Assembly: GCA_905220665.1 (NCBI GenBank)
Contig: CAJNAR010000113.1
Location: 1-21,583 of the forward strand
Length of the DNA: 21,583 nt
Source: Albugo candida
Taxonomy: Eukaryota; Oomycota; Peronosporomycetes; Albuginales; Albuginaceae
Direction: 5' to 3'
Shown piece after piece: positions 1 through 10,139 of the stretch. Position numbers and translations under genes: made by a program. The notes beneath the pieces are model-generated. The model worked only from the letters and a program-made list of their open reading frames with translations, was not told where the DNA came from and made no database searches. How positions within the stretch are numbered: the stretch's first letter is position 1; the number at the start of each line of letters is the position of its first letter.

Positions 1-1776
1 TTCCAGCTTCATCATCAAACTACCAGCAACTTGTAAGCGCACATTGTGAACAACTCGACCATAAAGTGCAAGTCCATAGAAGAAATTGATATCCTCTGAC
101 ATGCTTTCCACATCTTTTCCATCAGCCATCGGTGTGATCCCATGAGAGTACGAATGCCCATAGTACCAGTTGAAGTTTCGAAAGGATGGAAAATAAGGAT
201 TGTGGTGGGAATCTGTGTTTGCGACGTCATTAATTAGGCTCTCAGTCACACTTTTGAGTAGATCGGCTTCGTGGGATTGAGCCAATTCCGAATCCAGGAA
301 TAACAAAATGGCCACCGCTGTGATAAAATATCCGTAGTGGTAATGATGGTCATTATAAGCCAAGCTGCCAAAGTCGACATGGATATCATTTTTCTTAAGA
401 CCCTCACTAGACACGATCCCTTTGTATAATGTGTCGTAAACAAGCGGAAAAGATGATTTATTCTCTGCAAACAGTAAAAGATATTGTTTCAATTTCTGTC
501 GTATCGCCACGCTGAGATTTACCATCGCGGGGTTTTCTGTTAGAATTGCCAATTTGGCGGACAATAAACATAAACTTCCGATCTTTTGCAGTGCTTTGCC
601 TCGAAAGTAATAGCTTGCTTGTGGATTCTTTGCATTCGGCCAGTCTTCAGCTTCAATTTCGCTTCGTAAGATCTCGCACAATTTTAGCTGCGTGATGTCT
701 TGCATTGATATCTCACGTGGCGAATAAAATTGAAGGCATGCATCCACCGTTTGGTCGATATCACAAGGAATGACAAAGTGCCATTGTAAGGCATTACGAG
801 TCAAAAATGCTCGCATGAGACCTCGAGTATGACTGTATAACGATAGCATAGGCATCAATTGCAGATTACTACCACATAGTGATTTCATATGGTGTTCCAG
901 TGCGAAATGCAGAAACTGAGATGCATTATGTCCATCGACACAGTTCTGAACATCCCATACAATATTGTAGCTCGTGGTAGATCCACCCTCATCGAAGCAA
1001 AAGTTTCCTCCATTCACATATACGCCAGCAACAGAGTCATATATTTCATCAACCTGCTCGAAATTCTCATAAGGCAGAATTGCGGCTTGCACGGCGCCAG
1101 TGAATTTTTCTCTTGTGGTAAGGTGGTCACCTTGGAATATGAGTTCATGATCCACAGTGCTGAAAAGGTACAAACACCAATGCTGATTGTTGTTGAGGGA
1201 TATAACCAGTTTTTTGCCGCAATAGACGTTCCCCACAATCCCGGGCTTATGATTGATTGACAAGATAGCGTGTCCAAATGAGATTTTTGCGTGTAAATTT
1301 ACGTAGTGTACTGTCGTAAATGCTGACCCCGTTGCCAAATATGTTTCCATTGATTGTGCGACCTCACTCGAATGAGCCTCATGAGACCATTGTAATCGAA
1401 CTCCGATATCGTCCCATCCATTTATTTTGAAGTTTGTAGTTTCATCGAATTCTACTGCTCCAAAAATCACACCTTTTATAGTTGCTGGGAAGAAGTAGTA
1501 TTTAATAGCATCATTATCGTTTTTGGGACCTTTAACCATGTACTGAAACAAGTAGCTTGTTGAGAGGCTTGTCACTGAAACTTGTAGAGTGTAAGGGCTT
1601 GAAAAGACAGGGTCGCTCTCTTGTCGATCCTTCCAGGCTAGCAAATTACCCCACCAATCATTTGTTGGAATAGCAATCGCATGTCCGAGATGCTTTACAA
1701 AATGAGGATATATAATTTTACACAAATCTCCGGTCTTTTGAAAGACCTCTGAGGGTGGGGAAGCGAACAGAGTCAT
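1..1776 (-). CDS. GH81 endo-1,3-beta-glucanase (C-terminus beyond window)
   Basis: A single open frame of 592 codons runs from an ATG at 1776-1774 to the left edge without a stop, so the C-terminus is missing. GH81 enzymes hydrolyse internal beta-1,3-glucosidic bonds of cell-wall or storage glucans. Diagnostic segments are IPTNDWWGNLL near residue 40 (family N-terminal PTNxxWxNLL motif), GSAFTTVHY near residue 165, YNDHHYHYGY at about 474-483, and GKDVESMSEDINFFYGL at about 553-569. By family knowledge the Asp of the YNDHH segment (D476) and two glutamates four residues apart (E557, E561) are the catalytic candidates, and all are present. No intron is needed. The first ATG after an in-frame TGA was taken as start. 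The N-terminus (MTLFASPPSEVF) is not a signal peptide, so the enzyme is either intracellular or has an unseen upstream exon. It lies 108 bp downstream of ITPA on the same strand. Family members are usually around 700 or more residues, so perhaps 100-150 are cut off. Confidence 0.93.
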   Translation of the reverse strand, partial: MTLFASPPSEVFQKTGDLCKIIYPHFVKHLGHAIAIPTNDWWGNLLAWKDRQESDPVFSSPYTLQVSVTSLSTSYLFQYMVKGPKNDNDAIKYYFFPATIKGVIFGAVEFDETTNFKINGWDDIGVRLQWSHEAHSSEVAQSMETYLATGSAFTTVHYVNLHAKISFGHAILSINHKPGIVGNVYCGKKLVISLNNNQHWCLYLFSTVDHELIFQGDHLTTREKFTGAVQAAILPYENFEQVDEIYDSVAGVYVNGGNFCFDEGGSTTSYNIVWDVQNCVDGHNASQFLHFALEHHMKSLCGSNLQLMPMLSLYSHTRGLMRAFLTRNALQWHFVIPCDIDQTVDACLQFYSPREISMQDITQLKLCEILRSEIEAEDWPNAKNPQASYYFRGKALQKIGSLCLLSAKLAILTENPAMVNLSVAIRQKLKQYLLLFAENKSSFPLVYDTLYKGIVSSEGLKKNDIHVDFGSLAYNDHHYHYGYFITAVAILLFLDSELAQSHEADLLKSVTESLINDVANTDSHHNPYFPSFRNFNWYYGHSYSHGITPMADGKDVESMSEDINFFYGLALYGRVVHNVRLQVAGSLMMKLE

Positions 1777-1884
1777 TGCTAACCGACAAAAATAGAACGT
1801 GCACGCTGGACAGTCCAAGATACGGTAGAATCAGATCAACTCAATTTTTATTAAATGGTGTGCATTCAATGTCTGATTATCAAG
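1777..1884 (-). promoter_or_regulatory. 108-bp intergenic spacer upstream of the GH81 gene
   Basis: This short gap between the ITPA stop and the GH81 ATG must hold the ITPA 3' end and the GH81 promoter or 5' UTR. The GH81 frame stays open upstream of its ATG as far as an in-frame TGA inside this spacer, with no other ATG. No clear TATA box or initiator was recognised, so the regulatory role is inferred from position only. Confidence 0.4.
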
Positions 1885-2451
1885 TCATGTCTCAAGAAAA
1901 TGAGCTCGTAACTTTTGTATACTTTTGTATCGATGCGATAGCGTGTTTTTCATCTCTTTGTCCATTTCTGCGTACGTTTGTGAGTACCCGTGCGGTTGGA
2001 AAATTGAATCCCAGCCAAAGTTATTTGACCCTCGAGCAGGAACAATAATGCCTTCTGTTCGCCCGATGAAAAGTTTGGGCTCCAAATCATCGGAGCCGTC
2101 GGCATATGCGACTATCGTTTGCGCGTATGCGGATTTGTCTTCATATGCTTGCAATAGATTATTAAGCCCCGTGTGCCCAATTTTCTCTAAGAACCATTTG
2201 ATGTAAGGTCCAGGAAGACCCCCTAAAGCATTGAAGCAAAGTGATGTATCCTCCACAAAAACTGGCCCATTGATTCGTTGTGCTGCTTGCTTGCATTTTG
2301 CGATTGCAACATCAGTTGGGTCACCTTGCAATTCCGGTAAATCGAGTTCTTGACTGCGCAATACAAAGGGGACATCTGACCCAAGGATCACAGAGATCTC
2401 ATTCAATTTGTTTCTGTTTCCAGTTATAAACGTAATGATTGGTTTAGACAT
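1885..2451 (-). CDS. ITPA: Inosine triphosphate pyrophosphatase (ITPase, HAM1 family)
   Basis: This 188-residue protein matches the human-type ITPase over its whole length. ITPases hydrolyse ITP, dITP and XTP to the monophosphate and pyrophosphate, keeping deaminated purines out of DNA and RNA; they are cytosolic dimers. Visible motifs in order are [11 protein letters not shown] (nucleotide-binding (S/T)GNxxK), [30 protein letters not shown] with the conserved acidic pair, [42 protein letters not shown] and [11 protein letters not shown] chose the ATG at 2451-2449 because it places the TGN motif about 10 residues in, as in homologues. The frame is open upstream to another ATG at 2529-2527, which would add 26 residues ([18 protein letters not shown]...). 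That extension could be 5' UTR or, less likely, a targeting peptide. There are no introns. The stop at 1885 is 108 bp from the GH81 start. Confidence 0.96.
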   Translation of the reverse strand: MSKPIITFITGNRNKLNEISVILGSDVPFVLRSQELDLPELQGDPTDVAIAKCKQAAQRINGPVFVEDTSLCFNALGGLPGPYIKWFLEKIGHTGLNNLLQAYEDKSAYAQTIVAYADGSDDLEPKLFIGRTEGIIVPARGSNNFGWDSIFQPHGYSQTYAEMDKEMKNTLSHRYKSIQKLRAHFLET

Positions 2452-2667
2452 ATTTCCAAAGCGACTATTGAGGTTGCATGAAAGTAGCGTGTCAATTGAT
2501 GACATTCTCACCAGACATCGCTTACGCAAAGAGCAGTCGAAGACACTCAGTAACTGTACGGCGATGTACCGATCATGTTCGTTTTAGATCTCCTGTATGT
2601 CTTTGAACGTGAGAAAACGTTTGCTTTAACATGTGGAGCTTTAAATTTCCAGTCGGGCACTTTCTTA

Positions 2668-2838
2668 ATCAGTCGGGGCGTATGAGTTGGCTTGTGGCTT
2701 GCTGGCAGATTCGTGATCTCGAAGAAAAATGACACCACAGTTTTTGCAGTGTCTATAACTAGGATTCTTTGGTTTGGATCCCCGACCGCGAGCAGGAAGA
2801 TTCGCTGCAGAATTGTGGATTTCGAGGGATTTTATCTG
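2668..2838 (-). other. Open segment with AT-hook-like and Cys-x2-Cys motif, no start codon
   Basis: A 57-codon stretch lies between in-frame stops (TAA at 2841-2839 and TAA at 2667-2665) and contains no ATG. It reads NLPARGRGSKPKNPSYRH followed by CKNCGVIFLRDHE. The basic RGRGSKPK run resembles an AT-hook, and the CKNC pair resembles half of a zinc finger, so this could be an exon or remnant of a DNA-binding protein. A possible splice acceptor (ATTCTGCAG) falls inside it. I do not recognise a family. A chance open frame is a real possibility. Confidence 0.2.
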
Positions 2839-2841
2839 TTA

Positions 2842-5480
2842 AAGAACTGCAGATGCGTTCTAGTGAGTGCTCGCACTCCGTAAACATGAATTTACTCAGC
2901 AGGACTGAATTCTGAGAATTTGTGTAGGGCGTCATAAGAAAGCTTCACACGTTCTGCCTGAGGTGTTTAAGTGATTCGGGGAACTCGTTTGGGGGCCGTA
3001 AACTCGATATAACCAAGCATGTTGGCACTGATTCTGTCTATAAATTGACCTGAAGCCATACTAACTCATTGTGTCAAGTCGCATACTCTTCCAGTAGCAT
3101 CTTGCTTCTCTTCTTCTTGCGTAACATTGTAACATCCAAGAATCCCTCCTACTCGAATCCGACCAGTCTACGCCCCCATGCACTCTCGTACATTATTTGA
3201 ACCAAATGGCGTCTATTCATATACATACAGCGAATTTAGTGGGCCGTAGATCTACTATGCCTTGATCATCCTTGATCCTACGTACAGGAAGAATTCAAGT
3301 CAGTTGTAACCATGCTTTGGATATGCTGAATAGCTCATTGTGTATAAATCACGGTGACAATGTACCATAGCCGATGGAAAAGTCTGATTCGAGCATCCTT
3401 GTTCGCCATTTATTTGGGCACTAAACATTTATTTGAAAATTCCAGTTTGCCGAATGAATGATAATTGAACTTTTCTGTACTCTACATCGAACAAGCAACA
3501 TGCTCGATATACGCTTGATACAAGATCGAGGGCAACATCTTTGTTTAGTATGCATTACCTCACTGATATTTGGCCAAGCAAAAATGTAAGCTTTTCTATT
3601 AGTTAACCCATATCAATATTCTAGTTCTGGTTGGCTCAAAAAAATGTTGCGCATGTGGTAGTCTAAACCAATTACAACAAATAGCATTAGTTCTACTGTA
3701 CTTGTTATACTTGGAACGCCTAAGAAAAATGACGCACTACATAGTCAATCGATGCTATCTTTCAGATATGCAAATATATGTGTAACAATTGGTTATGGTA
3801 TTCTTGAATAGTGTCTGGATCATGGGACAAAGTCAGTTTCAATGTGTAGGCCTAAGTAAACGCAATTTCATTCTAGTGCTGTACTTCATCAGACACAGGA
3901 ATGGCGTGTGACATTGAGCGATTCGTCGTTCCATAAAGTTGTGATTCACCTTACAATTTTTCCTTTCTAGCAACACGCTTTCCATGTTCAAAACTGTACA
4001 CTTGATTGCAGATGGTCACAATGATTCGAATCATATTGTCATTGCGTTCTCAAATCGAAGCTAATTGTTTCCATGTCAACAGATGAAGATGTCTTTCACA
4101 ACGAGCAAAACAGGACAATTTCTTCATTCTGATCTCGATTGAGTGAATCTGATAGGTGATGCCAAAATTTAGAGGTTGAGGCTTTTGCAAAATTTGCACA
4201 ACTTGGAAACACCTCTGTTTTTCTCCTTCAAATGATATATTCCTGCACTCTCACAACTGAATAGGCATTGAATTTCACCTCATGGTCCCATTTGTCTCAA
4301 GAGGTACCAAGCTCTGCCTTTCGCATATATCCAACTTCTTTGTAGATGGCAAACTTTTAAGCTCGATTATAGACACCGGCTCAGAGGAAAAAGTCAGGAA
4401 ATTTCTCACCGCAGCCGGCAGTATCACTTTCCAGTAGTGTGCACTTTTCGAGTGAATGATTTCAAACAGAAAAGATTCTTCGGCCTCGGGTATACCTAGC
4501 AATGTGGTCAACAAAGAATGCAAATCGTGTAGCGGGTGTGAGTTTTGACTTTGGGCCGGAGCTCGGTTTATATGCTTTTCGATCCTTCAGACCGGCAGAA
4601 ATATCTTTTGAGGCATGCGATAGACCTAGAAGCACTAGTTTCCATTAGCGCGAAGATAGAAATGAATTGTAGAGGACTCATCAAGAGCATGTGGGGAGAT
4701 CTTTGAACTTTGCATACCAATGACAAACCTCAAGCACTGACCGTTCTCTTAAAACGGCATTGAGAAATGAAAAGAGCTCACGCAGTACATGCTCAACACG
4801 GTAATTCTAGCAAGGATGGCGATCAGTACCTTCCTGATCAATATAATGAAAAGCCTCCTTTTTTTCTCATTGAACCCACATTCCTCTTGTATATCTAGAC
4901 AGGAGGCATGTATCAAGACATGCAATTGCGGACAGTGCTTCACCGAAGCCCTACTTGGAGTCTGAGATCGGCATCTTGAGAATGCGCATGGCTTCTATCA
5001 TAACGCATAATCAAATTCTAGGACTTCGAATGAGTCTAATTTCAAGGACCAGCAGTGGACTTGTTAGACCTGAGATGGTCGCAACAAACGATCACTGCAA
5101 TTAGAACGAGGGAAACGACGTATCAATGGAAACTCTTGCCCACAGCTTAAGTGCTAGCTTTGCACCCATGCTTTAGTGTAAGTTGGATAAAGGCGGGTAT
5201 GGGAAGATTTTCCACATAAGCGGACAAGAGTGGAGCCGCCCCAGCTCAAGACGCTCGAGTAAAATTGTTCAAATGTAGTACTCATGTTTCAACACCGTTT
5301 GTTTCTACAGTTTGGTGGTTATCTACTACATTCTAATCACAAGTATTGTTGCTCTGAGAAACTTTTGTACAGTTTTTCTCTGGTGTAGTTGCCAGCGGTC
5401 TTGGCACGTCCATAGCTTTCATTAAGTAGGGTGACATTTACGTGGAATTTGAGGAATCTTTGCCTCCGCCGAGGGGTCCC
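2842..5480. other. Gene-poor intergenic DNA
   Basis: About 2.6 kb of AT-rich sequence shows no convincing coding region on either strand. The longest open stretch, on the minus strand at about 4275-4585, has roughly 100 codons, no ATG and no recognisable motif, and it is within what chance gives for this length. I saw no RNA gene, clear LTR or array. The stretch may be decayed repeat sequence. Confidence 0.6.
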
Positions 5481-5489
5481 ACCGCAGTC

Positions 5490-5570
5490 CATGGTGAGTC
5501 AGTCCAAATGGTGGAACAAGCCGGCGTCCCCGCTGGAAATCGCTGGTTCGATCTCCGATCTGGGCAGCGA
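5490..5570 (+). repeat. Degenerate tRNA-like patch, possibly tRNA-derived SINE
   Basis: In order on the plus strand there is an A-box-like segment (CAGTCCAAATGGTGGAA, about 5500-5516), a 5-bp stem that could be an anticodon arm (CCGGC at 5521-5525 pairing with GCTGG at 5532-5536, one G-T pair), and a B-box-like GGTTCGATCTCC at 5545-5556. Order and spacing match an RNA polymerase III internal promoter. The loop is 6 rather than 7 nt and the T-stem does not pair, so it is not a working tRNA. The patch is more GC-rich than its surroundings. A tRNA-derived SINE or a tRNA pseudogene is the simplest reading. Both ends are undefined. Confidence 0.35.
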
Positions 5571-6682
5571 TGAACTCACACAAGCGGATGCTTGAAGAAC
5601 TTCTGTCTCCCCAGGTTTGCAACAAGACTAAAGTGATATTACACGGTCAAAGGCTAATGATAGGTTAACGAAAATAGTTGAGGAGCCAGATAAACAGTGT
5701 AATGAAATCTACGGAATAAAAGCTGACAAGAAAGCAAGTAAATTGGCTGACAAGAAAAGGATCATCGTTTGGGATTCGATGAAGAAAATAGTATCATAGT
5801 ACGCTGATCGAAGTTTACATCCCATAATCGTGCTGGGCGGAACACTACTATCTTGTGGCATTGAGAATTTTTGGCCGAGGTTCTGGGCAATGCGCTGTAA
5901 GAGAAAAAAGATTTGGGTCCGTTTTCTCCCACGATCGAAGCTGATATCAACCAGAACCTTTATTTATTTTATCAGCATGCATTTCAGTATGCACTTATCA
6001 CTGGTATCCGATTATCAGCGGATGCCTAGTTATGATCGGAAAGGAAAGATAGGCGCATGACTTGTAACACATGCTAAACACAATAGATTTGTCCGTCACA
6101 ATAGCTCTCTAAAAGTATACAATCACGGGATGATGAAATGGGATTATAGCTAGATTGCATCATATATGTCTCCCGGAAGGATGCTGATAAGTATCGGGCG
6201 TAGGAACGTCAATACTGAATCTAAGACGGACCTAGCGACGATTCCTTCTGACTTGTAGTCAAACTAGTAATATCAATGTTTACGCAGGTGAAGTACTGGC
6301 CAAGAACATATGGGTATATCGTAGGAGATGATTATGTGACAAGATAGAAATCATCTCTTCACGTATTACCATCGGTCAAATTATGATTTACTTAAGTCAA
6401 ACTAATCATGCTACCGTGTCATCTACTTTTGTATTCGACGCTTCGAGGAAAGGAAAGCATTGTGCAGATGCGTTATTCAAACGGTTCTGTATAATTTAGC
6501 TAAAAGGATCGAATGGAGAATGAGTACAGTAGTGTCACTCACGACTGCATGCATTTCGGTGGAGCTAGAAATGCAAAAACACACTGCAAGACGAAATGGA
6601 CACACTCAATTTGATAAGTGATCTGTACGTCTGCAGGAAATGTGGTCAAATATAGTCATGAATTGGCTAATTTTATGCTTCC
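5571..6682. other. Non-coding intergenic DNA left of the gypsy element
   Basis: Only short uninformative open frames occur here. No conserved domain, RNA gene or repeat boundary was recognised before the target-site duplication at 6683. Confidence 0.55.
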
Positions 6683-6687
6683 ATAGT
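6683..6687. repeat. Target-site duplication ATAGT, left copy (gypsy)
   Basis: ATAGT immediately precedes the LTR start TGTAACG and is repeated exactly at 11841-11845 after the other LTR. Five bp is the usual staggered-cut length for Ty3/gypsy integrases. Confidence 0.93.
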
Positions 6688-6871
6688 TGTAACGCCGGCA
6701 GGAGGAAGTGAGAGGAAGCAAAGGAAGATATTTGCTGGCGGAACTTTGTTTGATAAAAAATAAAAAGTGGGATTGTTTTGATTAAAGAATCCTAGTTCAC
6801 CTATCTGATTGGCTAATCCGGTTTTCCAACAATATAGAAGTATGCATGCATGTACAATGGAGGTTGTTACA
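6688..6871 (-). repeat. Gypsy 3' LTR (left), 184 bp
   Basis: It starts TGTAAC and ends GTTACA on the plus strand, a perfect 6-bp terminal inverted repeat with TG...CA ends. It aligns without gaps to 11657-11840, with about 19 mismatches. In element orientation it follows the chromodomain stop by about 22 bp. A short purine run (GGGAGGA, minus strand, 6878-6872) immediately before it is the likely polypurine tract. Confidence 0.95.
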
Positions 6872-6880
6872 TCCTCCCGG
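6872..6880 (-). other. Polypurine tract of the gypsy element
   Basis: The minus strand reads CCGGGAGGA directly abutting the 3' LTR. This is the expected position and composition of the plus-strand primer, although the tract is short. Confidence 0.6.
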
Positions 6881-6893
6881 AATTGACTTCTCG

Positions 6894-7145
6894 TTATCGC
6901 TTCTCGAAATCGGCGATGAGAACATTCCAATGAGAAACATGACGAATATCTTGCTCCCGCTCACATGCAGCTTCGTGCTCGAGTAATCCATGCCATTTCA
7001 CGAGCCATTCAGGTTTACGATTAAATTGACGCTTCTGAACAAGCTGTTCTATGATGTGCATCGTGTCGCCACTGTCCTCGTCGAAACAAAAGTCGGGATG
7101 ATTTCGAAATCGGACGAGTTTGAAATCGCGGTAGATTTCCCACAT
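6894..7145 (-). pseudogene. Gypsy pol C-terminus: chromodomain
   Basis: This open frame contains MHIIEQLVQKRQFNRKPEWL followed by VKWHGLLEHEAACEREQDI. That is the chromodomain pattern: a variable first strand, then xxYLVKWxGxxxxxxTWExxxxL. Chromodomains at the integrase C-terminus direct insertion towards particular chromatin marks. The usual aromatic TWE segment reads AACERE here, so histone binding may be lost. It ends just before the polypurine tract and 3' LTR and is separated from the integrase frame by stops. Confidence 0.82.
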
Positions 7146-7182
7146 AGTGACTCAGCACGTCAATATTGAAAGTAGAGTTCAA

Positions 7183-8254
7183 TCAGCTCACACTCCGCGG
7201 AAGCTTCAACTGCGCAACATTCGAGTTGACCATTTTAATAATTTGAAATGTTCCAACTTTGTGAGAAGCTAATTTGGCGCGTTTCCCATCAATGTCTTGT
7301 GTCACATATTTCGTAGGAATGCGACGAGTATCCAAAATTACCATATCTCCAACCTTAAAAGTAATATCAGTGCATTTTTTGTCGTAGTACTTCTTTTGAC
7401 GATCCTGAGGTTGAAACAATTTTTGTCGTGGCTAGATCAATGATTTCTCGACGACGGTTTCGAAAATGTTTTGCATACTCAGCAATTCCATGTTGCACTT
7501 GAGTTGTGACGCTAGGAGTACTTAGCGGATTCAACGGATTGCGTTCCTTGCGAACAATATCAATTTCGAAAGGAGACATACCAGTTGATGCACTGACGAG
7601 AGTGGAATGAGCAGATTCAATTGTCCCTAAATAATCGGACCAATCACGTCCATGATACGAAATCATACAGCGTAGAGCGTCTTCCAAAATCAGATTTTGA
7701 CGCTCGTTTGTCCGTCGGCTTGTGCCCGATATGAAGTTGTCATATGCAGACGAATTCCCATCAACTTAGCAAGAGAGGACCAAAACTTCGAAACAAACTT
7801 GGAATCTCGATCGCTGATAATAATCGATGGTAGACCATGATGACGAACGACCCAATCAAAGGAATGACGCGCTGTCATATGGGCATCATCATTGCGGTTG
7901 CACGCCCGATATTTTGACCGTTTGGACAATTTGTCGACAACTGTCATGATAGCATCAAATCCGTTTTATTTCGGTCATCCCGTAATGAAATCCATAGAGA
8001 TAACTGACCAACAGGTTCCCGGATTTAGGATTGGATTCATTCTTCCATTCTTGCGAGCGTTGCTGGGTTTCCAGCGAGTGCATGTTTCGCAGCTTCTTAC
8101 GTAATCTCGAACGTTTTGATTCAATGTAGGCCAATGATACCATTGAGCGATGCGTAAAAATGTTCGTTGAGCACCGGGATTTGCGCAATGTTGGAGTCAT
8201 GAAAGCATGAGATGATAGAAGTTCGAATATAAGTATCTTTTGTGTTTGGTACAC
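7183..8254 (-). pseudogene. Gypsy integrase, split over several frames
   Basis: In element order there is a zinc-binding region ending YVRSCETCTRWK (about 8120-8085), the first catalytic Asp in SMDFITG (codon 7992-7990), MTVVDKLSKR, the second Asp in IISDRDSKF (codon 7812-7810) and the third catalytic Glu (codon 7705-7703). The spacing is about 35 residues, a DD35E core. A 1-nt frameshift lies between the DGQT segment and the Glu (about 7706-7715), and another disruption follows SMDFITG near 7980. The zinc-binding part carries an in-frame stop. A GPF-like C-terminal module (KVGTFQIIKMVNSNVAQLKL) lies at about 7270-7190. All catalytic residues survive, but no single open frame encodes the enzyme. 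Confidence 0.88.
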
Positions 8255-8330
8255 ACACGCGCATCATCATTTGTGACTTGAAGTAAAGCAAACCTTCGTG
8301 TTTGACATATAGTGAGTCAGGACGTTTGAA

Positions 8331-8960
8331 CTATTCGGCATAATCTAGGCAAGTACGATATCCACTCGCAAATTCCTTACAAACCGAATTTGACCAACCA
8401 AGCGAGCTCCAATTGTGAGATTCTTGTGTCACATTAACAGTCCCAGGAGAAGGCTCGGCAACGCTTACAGAACGCGACGCACTGGATTTTCCATGTACAT
8501 CGCCATTAGTAAGCGTCAAATGACCAACATCAAAGTCGCTGATAGCATCCCGTGCCGTTGACAATTCGGAACCTTGACGTGATAAAGCATCGGCTACCAC
8601 ATTCAAATGACCTTGAACGTGATGCAGCTTGAATGTAAATTGCGAAAAGAATGTCAAATATTGAGCCACCTTTGGCGAAACTTTCGGATGATGCAGAAAC
8701 CATTTGCATGCCGTTTTGTCATTGTAGATGTCAAATTAACGACCGTAAAGATATTGATGCCACTTTTCCAATGCAAGCTTGATTGCAAACAGTTCCCTTT
8801 CATGTGTCGGCCAACTAAGCTCATGAATCCGCAGCCTTTTGGAAAAGAATGCAATGGGATGATCGCAACCATGAGAAAGAACACCACCAACACAATAGCC
8901 AGAGGCGTCCGTTGTCACAATGAATCGTTTGGCATGATCTGGTAATTTCAACACAGCTGC
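8331..8960 (-). pseudogene. Gypsy RNase H
   Basis: The RT-linked RNase H removes the RNA strand of the RNA:DNA hybrid. Visible segments are FIVTTDASGYCVGGVL (first Asp), PIAFFSKRL, WPTHERELFAIKLALEKW (catalytic Glu), FDIYNDKTACKWFLHHP, and HHVQGHLNVVADALSR (the GxxNxxADxLSR motif). One in-frame TAA (about 8738-8736), right after the YLYGR motif, breaks an otherwise continuous frame of about 200 codons. The domain downstream of it is intact to the stop at 8331. Confidence 0.9.
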
Positions 8961-9009
8961 GTCTTGAAGAGCGGCCTTTAGTTGTCCAAACGCATGATTC
9001 TGGCCATCC

Positions 9010-9970
9010 TTTCATTCCTAAACATGTTAATTCTTGACTAGAGGGCCAAGTGGTAACGCAAGAGTTTTGTAGTCACGAATGAACCGACGGTAGTAACCAG
9101 CCAAACACAGGAAACTTAATAGTTGTTTCTGATTTGTACGAGTCGGCCATTCGCAATAGCTTCTGTCTTCCGAGTATCCACTATCAGTCCCTTATCCGAA
9201 ATTGATGACCTAGAAACTTCACTTCTGACTGGGCAAAATGACATTTGGACTGATGGCAGAATAACTTCTCACACCGAAGAACTCCAAACAGAATGCGAAG
9301 ATGTCCAACGTGGCCGTACAGACTAGTGGAGAACACACAAATGTCATCTAGATAGACAACAATAAAATTGTATTTCGCAAAATGTACTCGCATGAGACGA
9401 GACCAAACACCAGGCATACCAGCTAATCCATAGGAGCCAAGCACCACTGATAGGTTTCAGCATGTGAGCGAAAATCGGTATACTTGCGGCTTTTGAATGC
9501 GATCCGCATCTGATGATAGCCTTGGGCCAGATCCAGAACTGAAAAGATGACACAGCCACACATCTGATCAAAGAGCTCGTTGATGCGAGGAAGTGGTATC
9601 TTTGAAAAGATCGTCTGCGAATTGACGTAACGGTAATCAATGACCCATCAAAGAGGTAGATGTGCGTTGTCCCAGCGTACCCACTCGGATCGTGATATGT
9701 TTTGACCAGTAATGGGGTCCTACTTAGGTACAACAAATATATTTTATACCCATGGAGAGTCAGAAATCTCGATCCAACCTTTCTTGAGCTTTTACGCGAC
9801 AAACATGTCAAGTGCATCTTGTTCGACCTTGGATAGGCGAAACGGTGCGCGGTTGCTAGGTACAGCATATAATTTCAAAGTCCACACGACGTGAAAATGG
9901 AAGTCCATCGGGAAGTTTCTCTGGAAAGACATCTTCGAACTCGTTCAAAAGAGTAGTAATTGATTGAGGT
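9010..9970 (-). pseudogene. Gypsy reverse transcriptase, frameshifted
   Basis: The palm and fingers motifs are in order. LLNEFEDVFPEKLPDGLPF is the pre-RT linker. WVIDYRYVNSQTI, then PLPRINELFDQM and FSVLDLAQGYHQMRI (first catalytic Asp), lie in one frame. MPGVWSRLM and then FIVVYLDDICVFS, with the YLDD box at 9343-9354, lie in another frame after a shift near 9430-9440. The thumb/connection SFLCLAGYYRRFIRDYKTLA follows at about 9110-9050. Both active-site regions are preserved, but the enzyme cannot be made from one frame. Confidence 0.9.
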
Positions 9971-10139
9971 ATTTTATCACTCTCCGTCATAACAGCGCAG
10001 ATTTTTACGCGATACACTTCGTCGTACGCATGCGTATTGACTTTGCGTTTGAAGTCAACTATAGCAACTTCCATATCGATTTCATTGCTTTTATTCCTAG
10101 TAGTGCATGTCGAAGGCACGCACTGATGTGGAAATGAAA

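Noticed and set aside
889..1260. 123-codon plus-strand open frame
   Set aside because: It lies entirely antisense to the GH81 coding sequence and shows no motif. The GH81 frame explains the sequence.
1755..2206. Plus-strand open frames of 93-97 codons
   Set aside because: They are antisense to ITPA, whose minus-strand frame matches a known family along its whole length.
4275..4585. About 100 open codons on the minus strand
   Set aside because: It has no ATG, no recognisable domain and no convincing splice borders, and it is within chance expectation for several kb of six-frame sequence.
5490..5570. Functional tRNA gene
   Set aside because: The T-stem does not pair and the anticodon loop has the wrong size. 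It is kept only as a tRNA-like remnant.
5762..6060. Overlapping open frames on both strands
   Set aside because: No protein motif was seen on either strand. The two frames overlap antisense, and neither has good context.
6420..6490. Short frame with FVFDASRKGK, reminiscent of a retroelement RT segment
   Set aside because: Only about 10 residues resemble the motif and nothing around it supports an RT. Coincidence is more likely.
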